NCBI RefSeq assembly: GCF_900197575.1
Contig: NZ_FZLN01000001.1
Location: 620,001 to 684,000 of the forward strand
Direction: 5' to 3'
DNA: 64,000 nucleotides
Source: Acinetobacter apis
GTDB lineage: Bacteria; Pseudomonadota; Gammaproteobacteria; Pseudomonadales; Moraxellaceae
Part shown: piece by piece, positions 46,733 to 55,646 of the stretch
Numbering within the stretch: position 1 is the first letter of the stretch
Layout: every line of letters begins with the position of its first letter
Made by a program: the position numbers and the translations under genes
Notes under the pieces: generated by a model
Database searches by the model: none
What the model was told of the DNA's origin: nothing
The model's input: the letters and a program-made list of their open reading frames with translations, nothing else

Positions 46733-49009
46733 TTAAGCAGGTTCTGCAGTTTGGTCTTGGAACACGTTTAATTCCAAGCCCACTTCCTTACCATTTTCTT
46801 TTTTCACAGATACAGCAACATTACCACCTTGCGCTGCCAATTCACCAAATAGAATCATTTCTGCCAATGGCTTTTTCAAGTGCTCTTGAATCAGACGCTG
46901 CATTGGACGTGCGCCCATCAATTGGTCATAACCATTTTTCGCCATCCATTGACGTGCACTTTCGTCCACATCAAGTACAACTTTCTTATCATCTAACTGC
47001 GCTTGTAATTCTGTTAAGAATTTATCAATCACTGATTCAACAATGCTAAATGGTAATGCTTTAAATTGTACAGTCGCATCTAAACGGTTACGGAACTCAG
47101 GTGCAAAGGCTTTTTTCATTGCATCTTGATTGTCATTGCTATGGTCTTGTTCAGTAAAGCCAATACTTGAACGAGTAATACTTTCTGCACCAATATTGGT
47201 GGTTAATACCAAGATCACATTACGAAAATCTGATTTACGCCCATTGTTGTCTGTTAATGAACCATGATCCATGATTTGTAACAGCAGATTAAATACATCA
47301 GGGTGTGCTTTCTCAATTTCATCAAGCAATAACACGCTATGCGGATTTTTATGCACCGCATCTGTCAGCAAACCACCTTGATCAAAACCCACATAGCCTG
47401 GAGGTGCACCAATTAAACGTGATACAGCATGGCGCTCCATATACTCCGACATATCAAAACGAATCAGCTCTAAACCGAGCAATTTAGCAAGTTGTTTGGT
47501 GACTTCTGTTTTACCGACCCCTGTTGGGCCTGCAAATACAAAACTACCAATTGGTTTATTCGGTGACTTTAATCCTGCGCGTGATAGTTTAATCGCGGAT
47601 GATAACGCAGCAATGGCCTCATCTTGACCAAACACCACGCGTTTTAAGTCACGATCAAGATGCTGAAGTACAGACTTATCATCTTTTGATACTGTTTTTG
47701 GTGGAATACGTGCAATTTTTGCAATAATATCTTCAATATTCTCAACAGTAATCCGTGTCTTCTTCTCTTCTGTTTGCAAACGACGCTGCGCACCTGCTTC
47801 ATCAATCACATCAATGGCTTTATCAGGTAAAAAGCGATCATTAATAAACTTAGCAGACAGTTCGACAGCCACATTTAGAGCTTGGTCATCATATTCAACA
47901 CCATGAAACTCTTCAAAGCGATTTTTAAGACCCTGTAAAATTTCAACAGTTTCACTGATACTTGGCTCATTCACATCGATTTTTTGGAAACGACGCGATA
48001 AAGCATGATCTTTTTCAAAGACTTGACGGTGCTCTTGGAATGTTGTTGAACCAATGCATCGTAATGTGCCATTAGATAATGCAGGCTTAATTAAGTTTGA
48101 TGCATCCATGGTGCTGCCCATACTTGAACCTGCACCAATAATCATATGAATTTCATCAATAAACAGAATTGCATTGGGATTTTTCTTTAATGCATTCAGT
48201 AAGTGCTTTAAGCGTTTTTCAAAATCACCACGATATTTGGTTCCTGCCACCAATGCACCAATATCTAAGCTATAGATTTCTGCATCTGCAAGTGGTTTAG
48301 GCGCTTTGCCATTGACAATTAACCATGCAAGACCTTCTGCAATTGAAGTTTTACCCACACCTGGATCACCAACCAATAATGGATTGTTTTTACGGCGACG
48401 GCATAGAATTTGCGCTGTACGCTCAATTTCTTTTTCACGACCGATCAGTGGATCTGTTTTGCCTTTACTTGCTTCAACATTCAAATTTGAAGTATATAGC
48501 TCAAGCGCACTGTCCGTGGTTTCTTTGCCATTGGCTTCAACATCATTGTCATCAGATGCATCATCTTGCGATTGATTTTTTGCACCGCCATGCGCTAGAT
48601 ATTGGGTCAAAGTCAAGCGGTTAATCTGATGGCGTTTTAATAGATATACAGCAAATGCATCACGTTCTGAGTACATCGCCACTAAGACATCTGCGCCTTC
48701 TACTGTGCGATCACCGCCACTCGATTGCACATGGAAAATAGCACGCTGCAAAATGCGATCAAAGCTTTCCGTTGGGTGCGGAGCTTGTTCGCTGTGCTCA
48801 CCCAATTTTGGTGTATGTTGTTCAACATACTCTTCAAGCTCTTTTCTCAAGACAATAATATCTGCACCGCATGCTTTTAAGGCATTGACAGCAGAGTCAT
48901 TGTCTAACAATGCAAGCAGTAAGTGTTCAACGGTAAGAAATTCGTGTCTTTTTTGTCGAGCCATGCTTACGGCTAAACGTAAAGACACCTCTAATTGACG
49001 ACTGAGCAT
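46733..49009 (-). CDS. clpA: ATP-dependent Clp protease ATP-binding subunit ClpA
   Basis: Hexameric AAA+ unfoldase that feeds ClpP. An N-terminal double Clp-N repeat binds ClpS (LTVEHLLLALLDN), followed by D1 (GDPGVGKTSIAEGLA; ALFIDEIH-type Walker B) and D2 (GPTGVGKTEVTKQLA; VLLLDEIEKAHPDVFN). The ClpP-docking loop reads SIGF in place of the common IGL. 758 residues, as in E. coli. It lies 9 bases after clpS and ends at a strong terminator. Confidence 0.97.
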   Translation of the reverse strand: MLSRQLEVSLRLAVSMARQKRHEFLTVEHLLLALLDNDSAVNALKACGADIIVLRKELEEYVEQHTPKLGEHSEQAPHPTESFDRILQRAIFHVQSSGGDRTVEGADVLVAMYSERDAFAVYLLKRHQINRLTLTQYLAHGGAKNQSQDDASDDNDVEANGKETTDSALELYTSNLNVEASKGKTDPLIGREKEIERTAQILCRRRKNNPLLVGDPGVGKTSIAEGLAWLIVNGKAPKPLADAEIYSLDIGALVAGTKYRGDFEKRLKHLLNALKKNPNAILFIDEIHMIIGAGSSMGSTMDASNLIKPALSNGTLRCIGSTTFQEHRQVFEKDHALSRRFQKIDVNEPSISETVEILQGLKNRFEEFHGVEYDDQALNVAVELSAKFINDRFLPDKAIDVIDEAGAQRRLQTEEKKTRITVENIEDIIAKIARIPPKTVSKDDKSVLQHLDRDLKRVVFGQDEAIAALSSAIKLSRAGLKSPNKPIGSFVFAGPTGVGKTEVTKQLAKLLGLELIRFDMSEYMERHAVSRLIGAPPGYVGFDQGGLLTDAVHKNPHSVLLLDEIEKAHPDVFNLLLQIMDHGSLTDNNGRKSDFRNVILVLTTNIGAESITRSSIGFTEQDHSNDNQDAMKKAFAPEFRNRLDATVQFKALPFSIVESVIDKFLTELQAQLDDKKVVLDVDESARQWMAKNGYDQLMGARPMQRLIQEHLKKPLAEMILFGELAAQGGNVAVSVKKENGKEVGLELNVFQDQTAEPA

Positions 49010-49018
49010 ATCATCACC

Positions 49019-49444
49019 TTATTGTTTTGGCTCAATCTGACAAAGTAACGGATGACCTTGAGACCGAGCATAATTATTGACTTGATTCGCTTTTGTCTCA
49101 GCAATATCTCTTGGATAAACACCAGCGACGCCTTTTCCTTCATAATGTACAGTTAGCATTACTTCGGTGGCTTGGTCAAGATTCATTGCAAAAAATAGTT
49201 GTAAAATTTCAATAACAACATCCATCGGCGTATAGTCGTCATTTAATAAAAAGACGATATATAACGGCGGACGTTTTAGTTCAGGCGGTGCCACTTTGAC
49301 ATCTAAATCTCCCTCATCATGCTGATCACTTGATTGATCAGAGAGTTGAATATGCCAATCGGTATAGCCTGTGTTGCCAAATGACGCTTTTAGCTCATTT
49401 AGATTCACTTTTTTGGTTGAACTACGCATAAAATTTGATTTCAT
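49019..49444 (-). CDS. clpS: ClpS adaptor with long N-terminal extension
   Basis: Delivers N-degron proteins to ClpAP. The core PLYIVFLLNDDYTPMDVVIEIL carries the Asp pair and Met of the N-degron pocket; VMLTVHYEGKGVAGVYPRDIAETKANQV is the ClpA-binding face. At 141 residues it is about 35 longer than E. coli ClpS, with the surplus at the N-terminus (WHIQLSDQSSDQHDEGDLDV, acidic). An ATG 5 codons inside is an alternative. It is 2 bases after an unknown membrane protein gene and precedes clpA. Confidence 0.94.
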   Translation of the reverse strand: MKSNFMRSSTKKVNLNELKASFGNTGYTDWHIQLSDQSSDQHDEGDLDVKVAPPELKRPPLYIVFLLNDDYTPMDVVIEILQLFFAMNLDQATEVMLTVHYEGKGVAGVYPRDIAETKANQVNNYARSQGHPLLCQIEPKQ

Positions 49445-49446
49445 AT

Positions 49447-50199
49447 CTATTGGGTTTTTGCCTCAGCTTGAGGCACATCGGAAACAAATGCAGGTGGGGT
49501 TGATATAGGTTGACCACGTAACCAATTAAAGCGTTTAATTTCAGTTAAACCGCCATTCACACGCACCTCAATAAATTGCGGTACAAAACCTTTTGGCATG
49601 GTCCAGCGCCCTGTTAAACGCTCAAAGTTTTCAAAGTTATAACGATTGTCTTCCATCGGAATAACTAAAGTTTCACCTGAACGAATTAAGCGCAATTCAA
49701 CTGTGCCTACAGCAGGTCGCTGACTTGGACTCACTTGAAGTAAGTCAAGCTGATATTCAAAAGCATCTTCTGTGATTGGTCGAACACTTAAATTTTGTAC
49801 AGTTAGAGCAATACCACCACGCTGTTTTAGCGTGGTACGGTAAATTTGATTTTGCGTTTGTGCAATGGATAAATCGGCTTTACTTTCAGTGAGCGCATGT
49901 GTGAGATGACTTGTGTTAGTCACCGCAACATCACGCTCTTGTGTTGCTATATTAAAGCTCTTATTTAAAGAACTCAAAGTTTCTTTTTGTTTCTGAACAA
50001 CACCCATTAACTCTTCAGCATCAGCACTGTAGCCTGCAACAGTTAAACCTTGCCGATGACCAACAGAATAACCAAGTGCAATTCCCCCGACAAACAAAAC
50101 AAGGCTACCTAACACAAGATATTTATGTGCTTGAATAAAGTTGGGTTTGGCAGTTTTGCTCATCGGCTTAGATGCATCCTCAAGCGATTTATCTGTCAT
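49447..50199 (-). CDS. Membrane-anchored coiled-coil protein (probably DUF6776)
   Basis: A cytoplasmic start, one membrane segment (YLVLGSLVLFVGGIALGYSV, near residues 28-47), a coiled-coil stretch (ELMGVVQKQKETLSSLNKSF; ALTESKADLSIAQTQNQIYR) and a periplasmic beta domain (VGTVELRLIRSGETLVIPM; WTMPKGFVPQFIEVRVNGG). I believe it belongs to DUF6776, which in pseudomonads also follows argC; that is from memory. It lies 56 bases after argC and 2 bases before clpS. Function unknown. Confidence 0.75.
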   Translation of the reverse strand: MTDKSLEDASKPMSKTAKPNFIQAHKYLVLGSLVLFVGGIALGYSVGHRQGLTVAGYSADAEELMGVVQKQKETLSSLNKSFNIATQERDVAVTNTSHLTHALTESKADLSIAQTQNQIYRTTLKQRGGIALTVQNLSVRPITEDAFEYQLDLLQVSPSQRPAVGTVELRLIRSGETLVIPMEDNRYNFENFERLTGRWTMPKGFVPQFIEVRVNGGLTEIKRFNWLRGQPISTPPAFVSDVPQAEAKTQ

Positions 50200-50255
50200 T
50201 TTTTATTCTCAATATTCATGATCATGTCCATTAAACAAAATCATACCTTGTTCGC

Positions 50256-51305
50256 TTATGGTAATAAAGCAATACCCGTTAAACCTAAGTTTTCGCTTAA
50301 ACCGCACATAATGTTCATGTTTTGAACAGCCTGACCTGCAGCACCTTTCACCAAATTGTCTTGAACCACTACAATCACAAGCTTATTCGGCTGTATTTTG
50401 GTCAGGGACATACGCAGCATATTTGAACCACGCACGCTACGCGTATCAGGCACACTGCCTTGTGGCATCACATCCACAAAATACTCATCAGCATAAAACA
50501 TTTCATATAATGCTTGGATGTCTAAAGCTGCCCCTTTGTCCGTTAAATCAACATAAATTGTACTGAGCATGCCACGGATCATTGGCACCAAATGTGGAAC
50601 AAAAATGATATTGTCAAAAGATGCTGTTGTATCTGCAGCAATCACACCTAATGCCTCAACAATTTCAGGATGATGACGGTGACCTGCAACCCCATAGGCT
50701 TTAAAGTTATCTGCATTTTCACTATAGACTAAACTTAATTCAGCTTTACGTCCTGCACCTGATACACCTGATTTAGCATCAATTAAAATACGTTCAGGGA
50801 CAATTAAGCCTGCTTGTTGCAATAGAGGCGCTAGTCCAAGTTGTACTGTGGTTGGATAACAACCCGGATTACCTACAACACTTGCATGCTTGATTTGTTC
50901 ACGGCGTAATTCAGACAAGCCATATACAGACTGTTGAAGCAACTCAGGACATGTGTGCTTTAAGCCATACCACTTTTCAAAGACATCAAGATTTTGTATA
51001 CGAAAATCAGCTGCTAAATCAATTACTTTAGTGTTTGCTGCCACCAATGCTTCGGCATGCTTCATAGCAACACCATGTGGCGTTGCAAAAAACACCACAT
51101 CACATTGTTTTAATTCTTCAATATCTAAATCTGAAAATGTTAATTCAGTCTGTCCACGTAAACTTGGGAATAAGTTTGCAATTGGCTTACCTGCTTCGGT
51201 TCGTGACGTCAGCGTGGTTACTGTCACATCAGGATGACGTAATAAAATTCGAAGTAGCTCAACGCCTGTATATCCTGTACCGCCTACAATGCCGACTGAA
51301 ATCAC
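50256..51305 (-). CDS. argC: N-acetyl-gamma-glutamyl-phosphate reductase
   Basis: NADPH-dependent third step of arginine synthesis. A Rossmann motif, [19 protein letters not shown], opens the protein; the catalytic cysteine is in [19 protein letters not shown], and HRHHPEI holds a conserved His. 349 residues matches the bacterial long-chain type. The start is GTG, with GAGG about 9 bases upstream. It is the first gene of argC-DUF6776-clpS-clpA by spacing. Confidence 0.96.
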   Translation of the reverse strand: MISVGIVGGTGYTGVELLRILLRHPDVTVTTLTSRTEAGKPIANLFPSLRGQTELTFSDLDIEELKQCDVVFFATPHGVAMKHAEALVAANTKVIDLAADFRIQNLDVFEKWYGLKHTCPELLQQSVYGLSELRREQIKHASVVGNPGCYPTTVQLGLAPLLQQAGLIVPERILIDAKSGVSGAGRKAELSLVYSENADNFKAYGVAGHRHHPEIVEALGVIAADTTASFDNIIFVPHLVPMIRGMLSTIYVDLTDKGAALDIQALYEMFYADEYFVDVMPQGSVPDTRSVRGSNMLRMSLTKIQPNKLVIVVVQDNLVKGAAGQAVQNMNIMCGLSENLGLTGIALLP

Positions 51306-51410
51306 TATAAGTTACCTCAAATATTGGTCATGACTATAATTTTTCTATTATGACAGGAAGCACATTTTTTCTAAACTGCAATTTTATATTTGCTGAAATT
51401 TAATGGATTT

Positions 51411-52097
51411 TTATACATAATTGAGTTGCGTTAACAACCAATATGGCCACTCAAATTGCTGTAACTGCTGCTTGTGCTGCATAAATTCATGATCAAATGT
51501 ACCCACCAAAGACCAAAACTGTGCGCTGTGATTAAAATGTTGTACATGTGCTAATTCATGTATGCAGACATAACGGACCAAGGTCATTGGAACCAATACC
51601 AATGCCGCATTCAACATAATTTTATGCTGAGTATTACAGCTTCCCCATCTGCTTTTAGCGAATCGGATTTGACTGTGTTGATACTCAATTCCAATTTGCT
51701 GTGACATCTGCTGTAAAACATGGGGCAAATGTTGTTTTGCATAGGCTAAAATAAAATGAAGCAATCCTAAAGTTGCATGTTCTTCATTTAAATACACTGT
51801 ATGTGCTTGCTCAGAAAAGACAAATAATTTTTTCTGTGCTTGGTAGTGTACCTGTATCGGAAGCTCTGAATTGAATAACAACAAACAACTTGGGCGCTGT
51901 GCTTGGCTTAGCATATGCTGCTTTTTTTGCTGCCACGTTGATACAATCCAACCCATTGACTGATCAATAAATTGTTTAACCTCACGCTGAGCACATCGCG
52001 CAGGTACAAGCACATCAATATGATCTAAATAGACACGCACACGTAAATGTCTCGCGCGTGCATGTCGTTTTATTTTAAACTCAGGTAGCTCAGTCAT
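51411..52097 (-). CDS. YgjP-like (DUF45) M48-related metallopeptidase domain protein
   Basis: Soluble protein of 228 residues with the zinc-protease motif VCIHELAHVQHFNHSAQFW near residues 177-195 (HELAH, third ligand H at HFNHS) and the preceding RFAKSRWGSCNTQHKIMLNAALVL typical of the YgjP family. The N-terminus VRVYLDHIDVLVPARC is usual. Physiological substrate unknown. The start overlaps the rpiA stop by one base (TAATG), so it is coupled to rpiA. Confidence 0.9.
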   Translation of the reverse strand: MTELPEFKIKRHARARHLRVRVYLDHIDVLVPARCAQREVKQFIDQSMGWIVSTWQQKKQHMLSQAQRPSCLLLFNSELPIQVHYQAQKKLFVFSEQAHTVYLNEEHATLGLLHFILAYAKQHLPHVLQQMSQQIGIEYQHSQIRFAKSRWGSCNTQHKIMLNAALVLVPMTLVRYVCIHELAHVQHFNHSAQFWSLVGTFDHEFMQHKQQLQQFEWPYWLLTQLNYV

Positions 52098-52771
52098 TAT
52101 AGAACTGAAAGACGCTCTTCAATACCTTGGTTGGTTGCCACAATTGCAATATCTGCTTTGTTAATGGCAAAAATACCATTGGTAACAACACCTGGAATAT
52201 TATTAATGGTTTTTTCAATCTCTAAAGCATTTAAAATATTTAAATGATGAATATCTAAAATCACATTGCCATTGTCTGTTACCACACCTTCTCTATATGC
52301 AGGGTCTCCGCCTAAAGCCACAATTTTACGTGCTACTGCTGAACGTGCCATTGGAATGACTTCAATTGGTAATGGAAAATCAAGACCCAATTGATCAACC
52401 CACTTTGAATCATCAACAATACAGACAAATTTCTTTGCAATTGAAGCAACAATTTTTTCACGGGTTAATGCTGCACCACCACCTTTAATCATATGCAAGT
52501 GGCGGTCAATTTCATCTGCGCCATCGACATAAGCATCTAAACCCGACACTTGATTCATATCAATCACTTCGATACCAAGTTTTTTTAAGCGTTGTGCTGT
52601 GGCTTCTGAGCTGGCAACAGCAGCTTCTAATTCAAGCTGTGGAAGTAAATCAATTAAAAAGTTTACTGTACTGCCTGTACCCACGCCCAAAATTCCACCA
52701 TATGGTAGGTGTTTTAAAGCAGCCTCTGCTGCAGCTTGCTTTTTGGCATCTTGATTTGCATATAAACTCAT
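52097..52771 (-). CDS. rpiA: Ribose-5-phosphate isomerase A
   Basis: Interconverts ribose 5-phosphate and ribulose 5-phosphate in the pentose phosphate pathway. [19 protein letters not shown], the phosphate-binding [45 protein letters not shown] (catalytic Asp/Lys/Glu area) and [10 protein letters not shown] are intact. 224 residues. It is divergent from ilvA and coupled to the metallopeptidase gene. Confidence 0.97.
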   Translation of the reverse strand: MSLYANQDAKKQAAAEAALKHLPYGGILGVGTGSTVNFLIDLLPQLELEAAVASSEATAQRLKKLGIEVIDMNQVSGLDAYVDGADEIDRHLHMIKGGGAALTREKIVASIAKKFVCIVDDSKWVDQLGLDFPLPIEVIPMARSAVARKIVALGGDPAYREGVVTDNGNVILDIHHLNILNALEIEKTINNIPGVVTNGIFAINKADIAIVATNQGIEERLSVL

Positions 52772-52842
52772 AAAAAGTCACTTCATTTTGCTGGTTAAAA
52801 AAAGATTTAAGTTGATTATTAAACCCAATCATATACAGTGTT

Positions 52843-52851
52843 TGCTACAAT
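52843..52851 (+). promoter_or_regulatory. Extended -10 element for ilvA
   Basis: TGCTACAAT (TGn plus TACAAT), 37 bases before the ilvA start, fits an extended -10 promoter. No matching -35 is evident, as is common for this class. Confidence 0.4.
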
Positions 52852-52887
52852 CACGCATTATTTTAAACTGTTAGATGGAAGATAACC

Positions 52888-54414
52888 ATGTTGTTTCGTT
52901 TGGTCAGACACATTTTACAAGCAACCGTTTATGACGTTGCCATAGAATCCCCTCTCGAAGCAGCGCCACGAATTAGTCAAAAAATTAACAACAACATTCG
53001 TTTTAAACGTGAAGACCTACAACCTGTTTTTTCATTTAAGCTACGCGGTGCATATAACCGTATTAGCCAAATTCCTAAAGAACAATTACAAGCAGGTGTC
53101 ATCTGTGCTTCTGCTGGCAATCATGCACAAGGCGTTGCGTTGTCAGGTCAAAAACTTGGTATTCCAGCCATTATTGTGATGCCAACGACAACACCTGATA
53201 TCAAAGTCCAAGCGGTTAAACGCTTAGGTGGTCAAGTTGTATTACATGGCGACTCATTTGACATTGCCAATCGATATGCCATTGCACGTGCAGAAAATGA
53301 AGGTTTAATTTATATTCCGCCGTATGATGATGAATTGGTCATTGCAGGTCAAGGCACGATTGCAAATGAAATTCACCGTCAATGGCGCGAAGTAGATTAT
53401 ATCTTTGTCGCGGTGGGTGGTGGTGGTTTAATTTCAGGAGTCGCAGCCTACTTTGCAGAAATTGCACCACATGTGAAGATAATTCCAGTCGAATATGAAG
53501 AGTCTGCATGCTTAAAAGCCGCCTTTGACCATAATGAACGTGTGACTTTACCGCATGTCGGTTTATTTGCAGATGGTACAGCAGTTGCTCGAATTGGTGA
53601 CCTACCGTTTCAAATTTTGAATATGACCAAACAAGATGGCTCGCCTATCGTTGATAAAAATGTTGTCATCGTCAATACAGATGAAATTTGTGCTGCCATT
53701 AAAGATACTTATGATGACACACGCAGTATTGTAGAACCATCGGGCGCAATGGCATTGGCAGGCATTAAAAAATATATTAAGCAGCATGGGATTGAAAACA
53801 AGAATTTTGTTTCAATCGTTTGTGGTGCCAATATGAATTTTGACCGCTTACGCTATATTGCAGAACGTACAGAATATGGTGAACAGCGTGAAGCTATTTT
53901 TGCTGTTACCTTACCTGAGCAAAAAGGTGCATTCTTAAACTTTTGCCGTGCGTTAGAAGGCAAAAATTTGACAGAATTCAACTACCGTTCAAGTGGTCAA
54001 GCAACCGCACAAGTCTTTGCAGGCGTGAGCTTAAAAGGTGGCGAACAAGAGCGCCATGCCATTTTCCATACCTTGCAAACACATTATGATGTTGAAGATC
54101 TCTCTGACGATGAAGTTGCAAAGCTCCATATTCGATATTTAATAGGCGGACATTGTGAAAAAAATGAGCGTTTATTTCGTGTCGAATTCCCTGAAAAACC
54201 AGGTGCATTACTCACCTTTTTAGAGCGTTTAGGTCCAGCCCATAACATTACATTATTTCACTACCGTAATCATGGTGCTGCGGAAGGTCGTGTCTTGGTC
54301 GGATTAGAAGCAGATCTAAACGAAACAGATCAGATTACAGCGCAATTGAAAAATATTGACTATCCTTACCAAGAAGTAACCAACAATCTTGCGTTTCAGC
54401 GTTTTTTAAAATAA
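52888..54414 (+). CDS. ilvA: Threonine ammonia-lyase, biosynthetic
   Basis: Converts threonine to 2-oxobutanoate and ammonia, the first committed step to isoleucine. The PLP lysine is in FSFKLRGAYNRIS, followed by ASAGNHAQGVAL and VGGGGLISGVAAYF. The C-terminus has two ACT-like regulatory domains (TLPEQKGAFLNFCRALEGKN; VEFPEKPGALLTFLERLG), as in the isoleucine-inhibited biosynthetic enzyme. 508 residues. GGAAGAT precedes the ATG. It is monocistronic with a strong terminator. Confidence 0.97.
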   Translation: MLFRLVRHILQATVYDVAIESPLEAAPRISQKINNNIRFKREDLQPVFSFKLRGAYNRISQIPKEQLQAGVICASAGNHAQGVALSGQKLGIPAIIVMPTTTPDIKVQAVKRLGGQVVLHGDSFDIANRYAIARAENEGLIYIPPYDDELVIAGQGTIANEIHRQWREVDYIFVAVGGGGLISGVAAYFAEIAPHVKIIPVEYEESACLKAAFDHNERVTLPHVGLFADGTAVARIGDLPFQILNMTKQDGSPIVDKNVVIVNTDEICAAIKDTYDDTRSIVEPSGAMALAGIKKYIKQHGIENKNFVSIVCGANMNFDRLRYIAERTEYGEQREAIFAVTLPEQKGAFLNFCRALEGKNLTEFNYRSSGQATAQVFAGVSLKGGEQERHAIFHTLQTHYDVEDLSDDEVAKLHIRYLIGGHCEKNERLFRVEFPEKPGALLTFLERLGPAHNITLFHYRNHGAAEGRVLVGLEADLNETDQITAQLKNIDYPYQEVTNNLAFQRFLK

Positions 54415-54423
54415 TTGAAAAAT

Positions 54424-54451
54424 AAAAAGGCAGGTTTAACCTGCCTTTTTT
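54424..54451. terminator. Bidirectional terminator between ilvA and pldA
   Basis: AAAAAGGCAGG and CCTGCCTTTTTT around TTTAA, 10 bases after the ilvA stop and just before the pldA stop. Confidence 0.92.
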
Positions 54452-54463
54452 AATCATATTGGA

Positions 54464-55627
54464 TTAATACCAATCGAGTAAAGATACCCCAATACCTATA
54501 TAATTGGCACGGTGATTATAATCAATCAAGCTTTCGCCATACCCATTAAAGTATTGTAATTGTCCACGTAAGTTGCCTTTAATCGGAAATGTCCAATCAA
54601 ATTGCATTGCCCCGCGAGAGTTATCTCCACCTTTTAGCGTATGACGCAGCATCAATGAAAAATTATGCTCTTTATATTTATAAAACGCAGTTAAGTCGCC
54701 TCGTCCAATATAATTTTTAATGTCAGGATTATTGTCATCACTTGCACTTTCAGGAATACGATACCAAGGTCGTAAAATCACAGCAAAGTTATCACGCTCC
54801 AAACCAATATTCAGCATTACTCGATTCCAACTGCGTGAAAACGGATCTGATTGCCCATTGGATTGATGGTTAACGGTCACACCAAGTAAGCGACCATTTA
54901 AACCGAGCAATTGATAATTGGTCCTGAACATTAAACTGGCTTCAGGCTCATAACTGCTTTCACGAAACGGGCTTGACTCTGCTGAATTATATGCCTGCCA
55001 ATGCGACGCTTGGGTATAGCCGACCCATAAGTCGCCATTATTGCCAAATATATTTTCCAATGCTTTGGTTTTTAATGACAATTGAAATTTAAGTTCTGTG
55101 GAATTTAAATTTTGATATGGCACAACATTATCAGGGTTTGGACTATACGGTGTTGAGTTTTTATTGCTGGTCCAAAATGCAGGCAAGACATACACAGGTT
55201 TATAACCACGAATATTCCATGTACCCAATTTACTTTGTTCAGACAACTCCCAACGGCTGTCTAACATCGAATCTAAAGGTGATAGTTTTTTATTTACATC
55301 TGTTGAATAAATAAAATTTAATGATCTTTTGAGCTTGCCTGTAATTGAGTCAGGTGCAGCTTTAACTTGGGCTGCCTCTGTTGCCGCAATTTCAGTTTTT
55401 TGCTCGGTCGCTTGTGCCACCTGTTTCTGCGCAAGCACATTATAATATTGATCATAACATGCTAAACGATCTGCATTAGACACAATGCCTGTACATGCTT
55501 TACCGCTAACAGGTGATGCTGTAGCAACAGCATCACCTTGCGCAGCATAAGACACGCTACAGCATAATAGTGCACCCATAGGCACACTGATTGCCGTGAT
55601 TACGTGTTTAATTGGTCTATGCCACAT
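54464..55627 (-). CDS. pldA: Outer-membrane phospholipase A
   Basis: Calcium-dependent, dimer-activated phospholipase A1 of the outer membrane. After a signal peptide (TAISVPMGALLCCSVSYAAQG), a linker region with CTGIVSNADRLACYDQYY, then the barrel. The catalytic motif VNHQSNGQSDPFSRSWNRV contains His, Ser and Asn in the OMPLA arrangement (HxS ... N). The C-terminus ends in aromatic residues (VSLLDWY), as for Bam substrates. 387 residues, about 100 more than E. coli PldA, the surplus being N-terminal. Its stop is shared with the ilvA terminator region. Confidence 0.93.
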   Translation of the reverse strand: MWHRPIKHVITAISVPMGALLCCSVSYAAQGDAVATASPVSGKACTGIVSNADRLACYDQYYNVLAQKQVAQATEQKTEIAATEAAQVKAAPDSITGKLKRSLNFIYSTDVNKKLSPLDSMLDSRWELSEQSKLGTWNIRGYKPVYVLPAFWTSNKNSTPYSPNPDNVVPYQNLNSTELKFQLSLKTKALENIFGNNGDLWVGYTQASHWQAYNSAESSPFRESSYEPEASLMFRTNYQLLGLNGRLLGVTVNHQSNGQSDPFSRSWNRVMLNIGLERDNFAVILRPWYRIPESASDDNNPDIKNYIGRGDLTAFYKYKEHNFSLMLRHTLKGGDNSRGAMQFDWTFPIKGNLRGQLQYFNGYGESLIDYNHRANYIGIGVSLLDWY

Positions 55628-55646
55628 GGTTTATTTTCTCGTTCAC

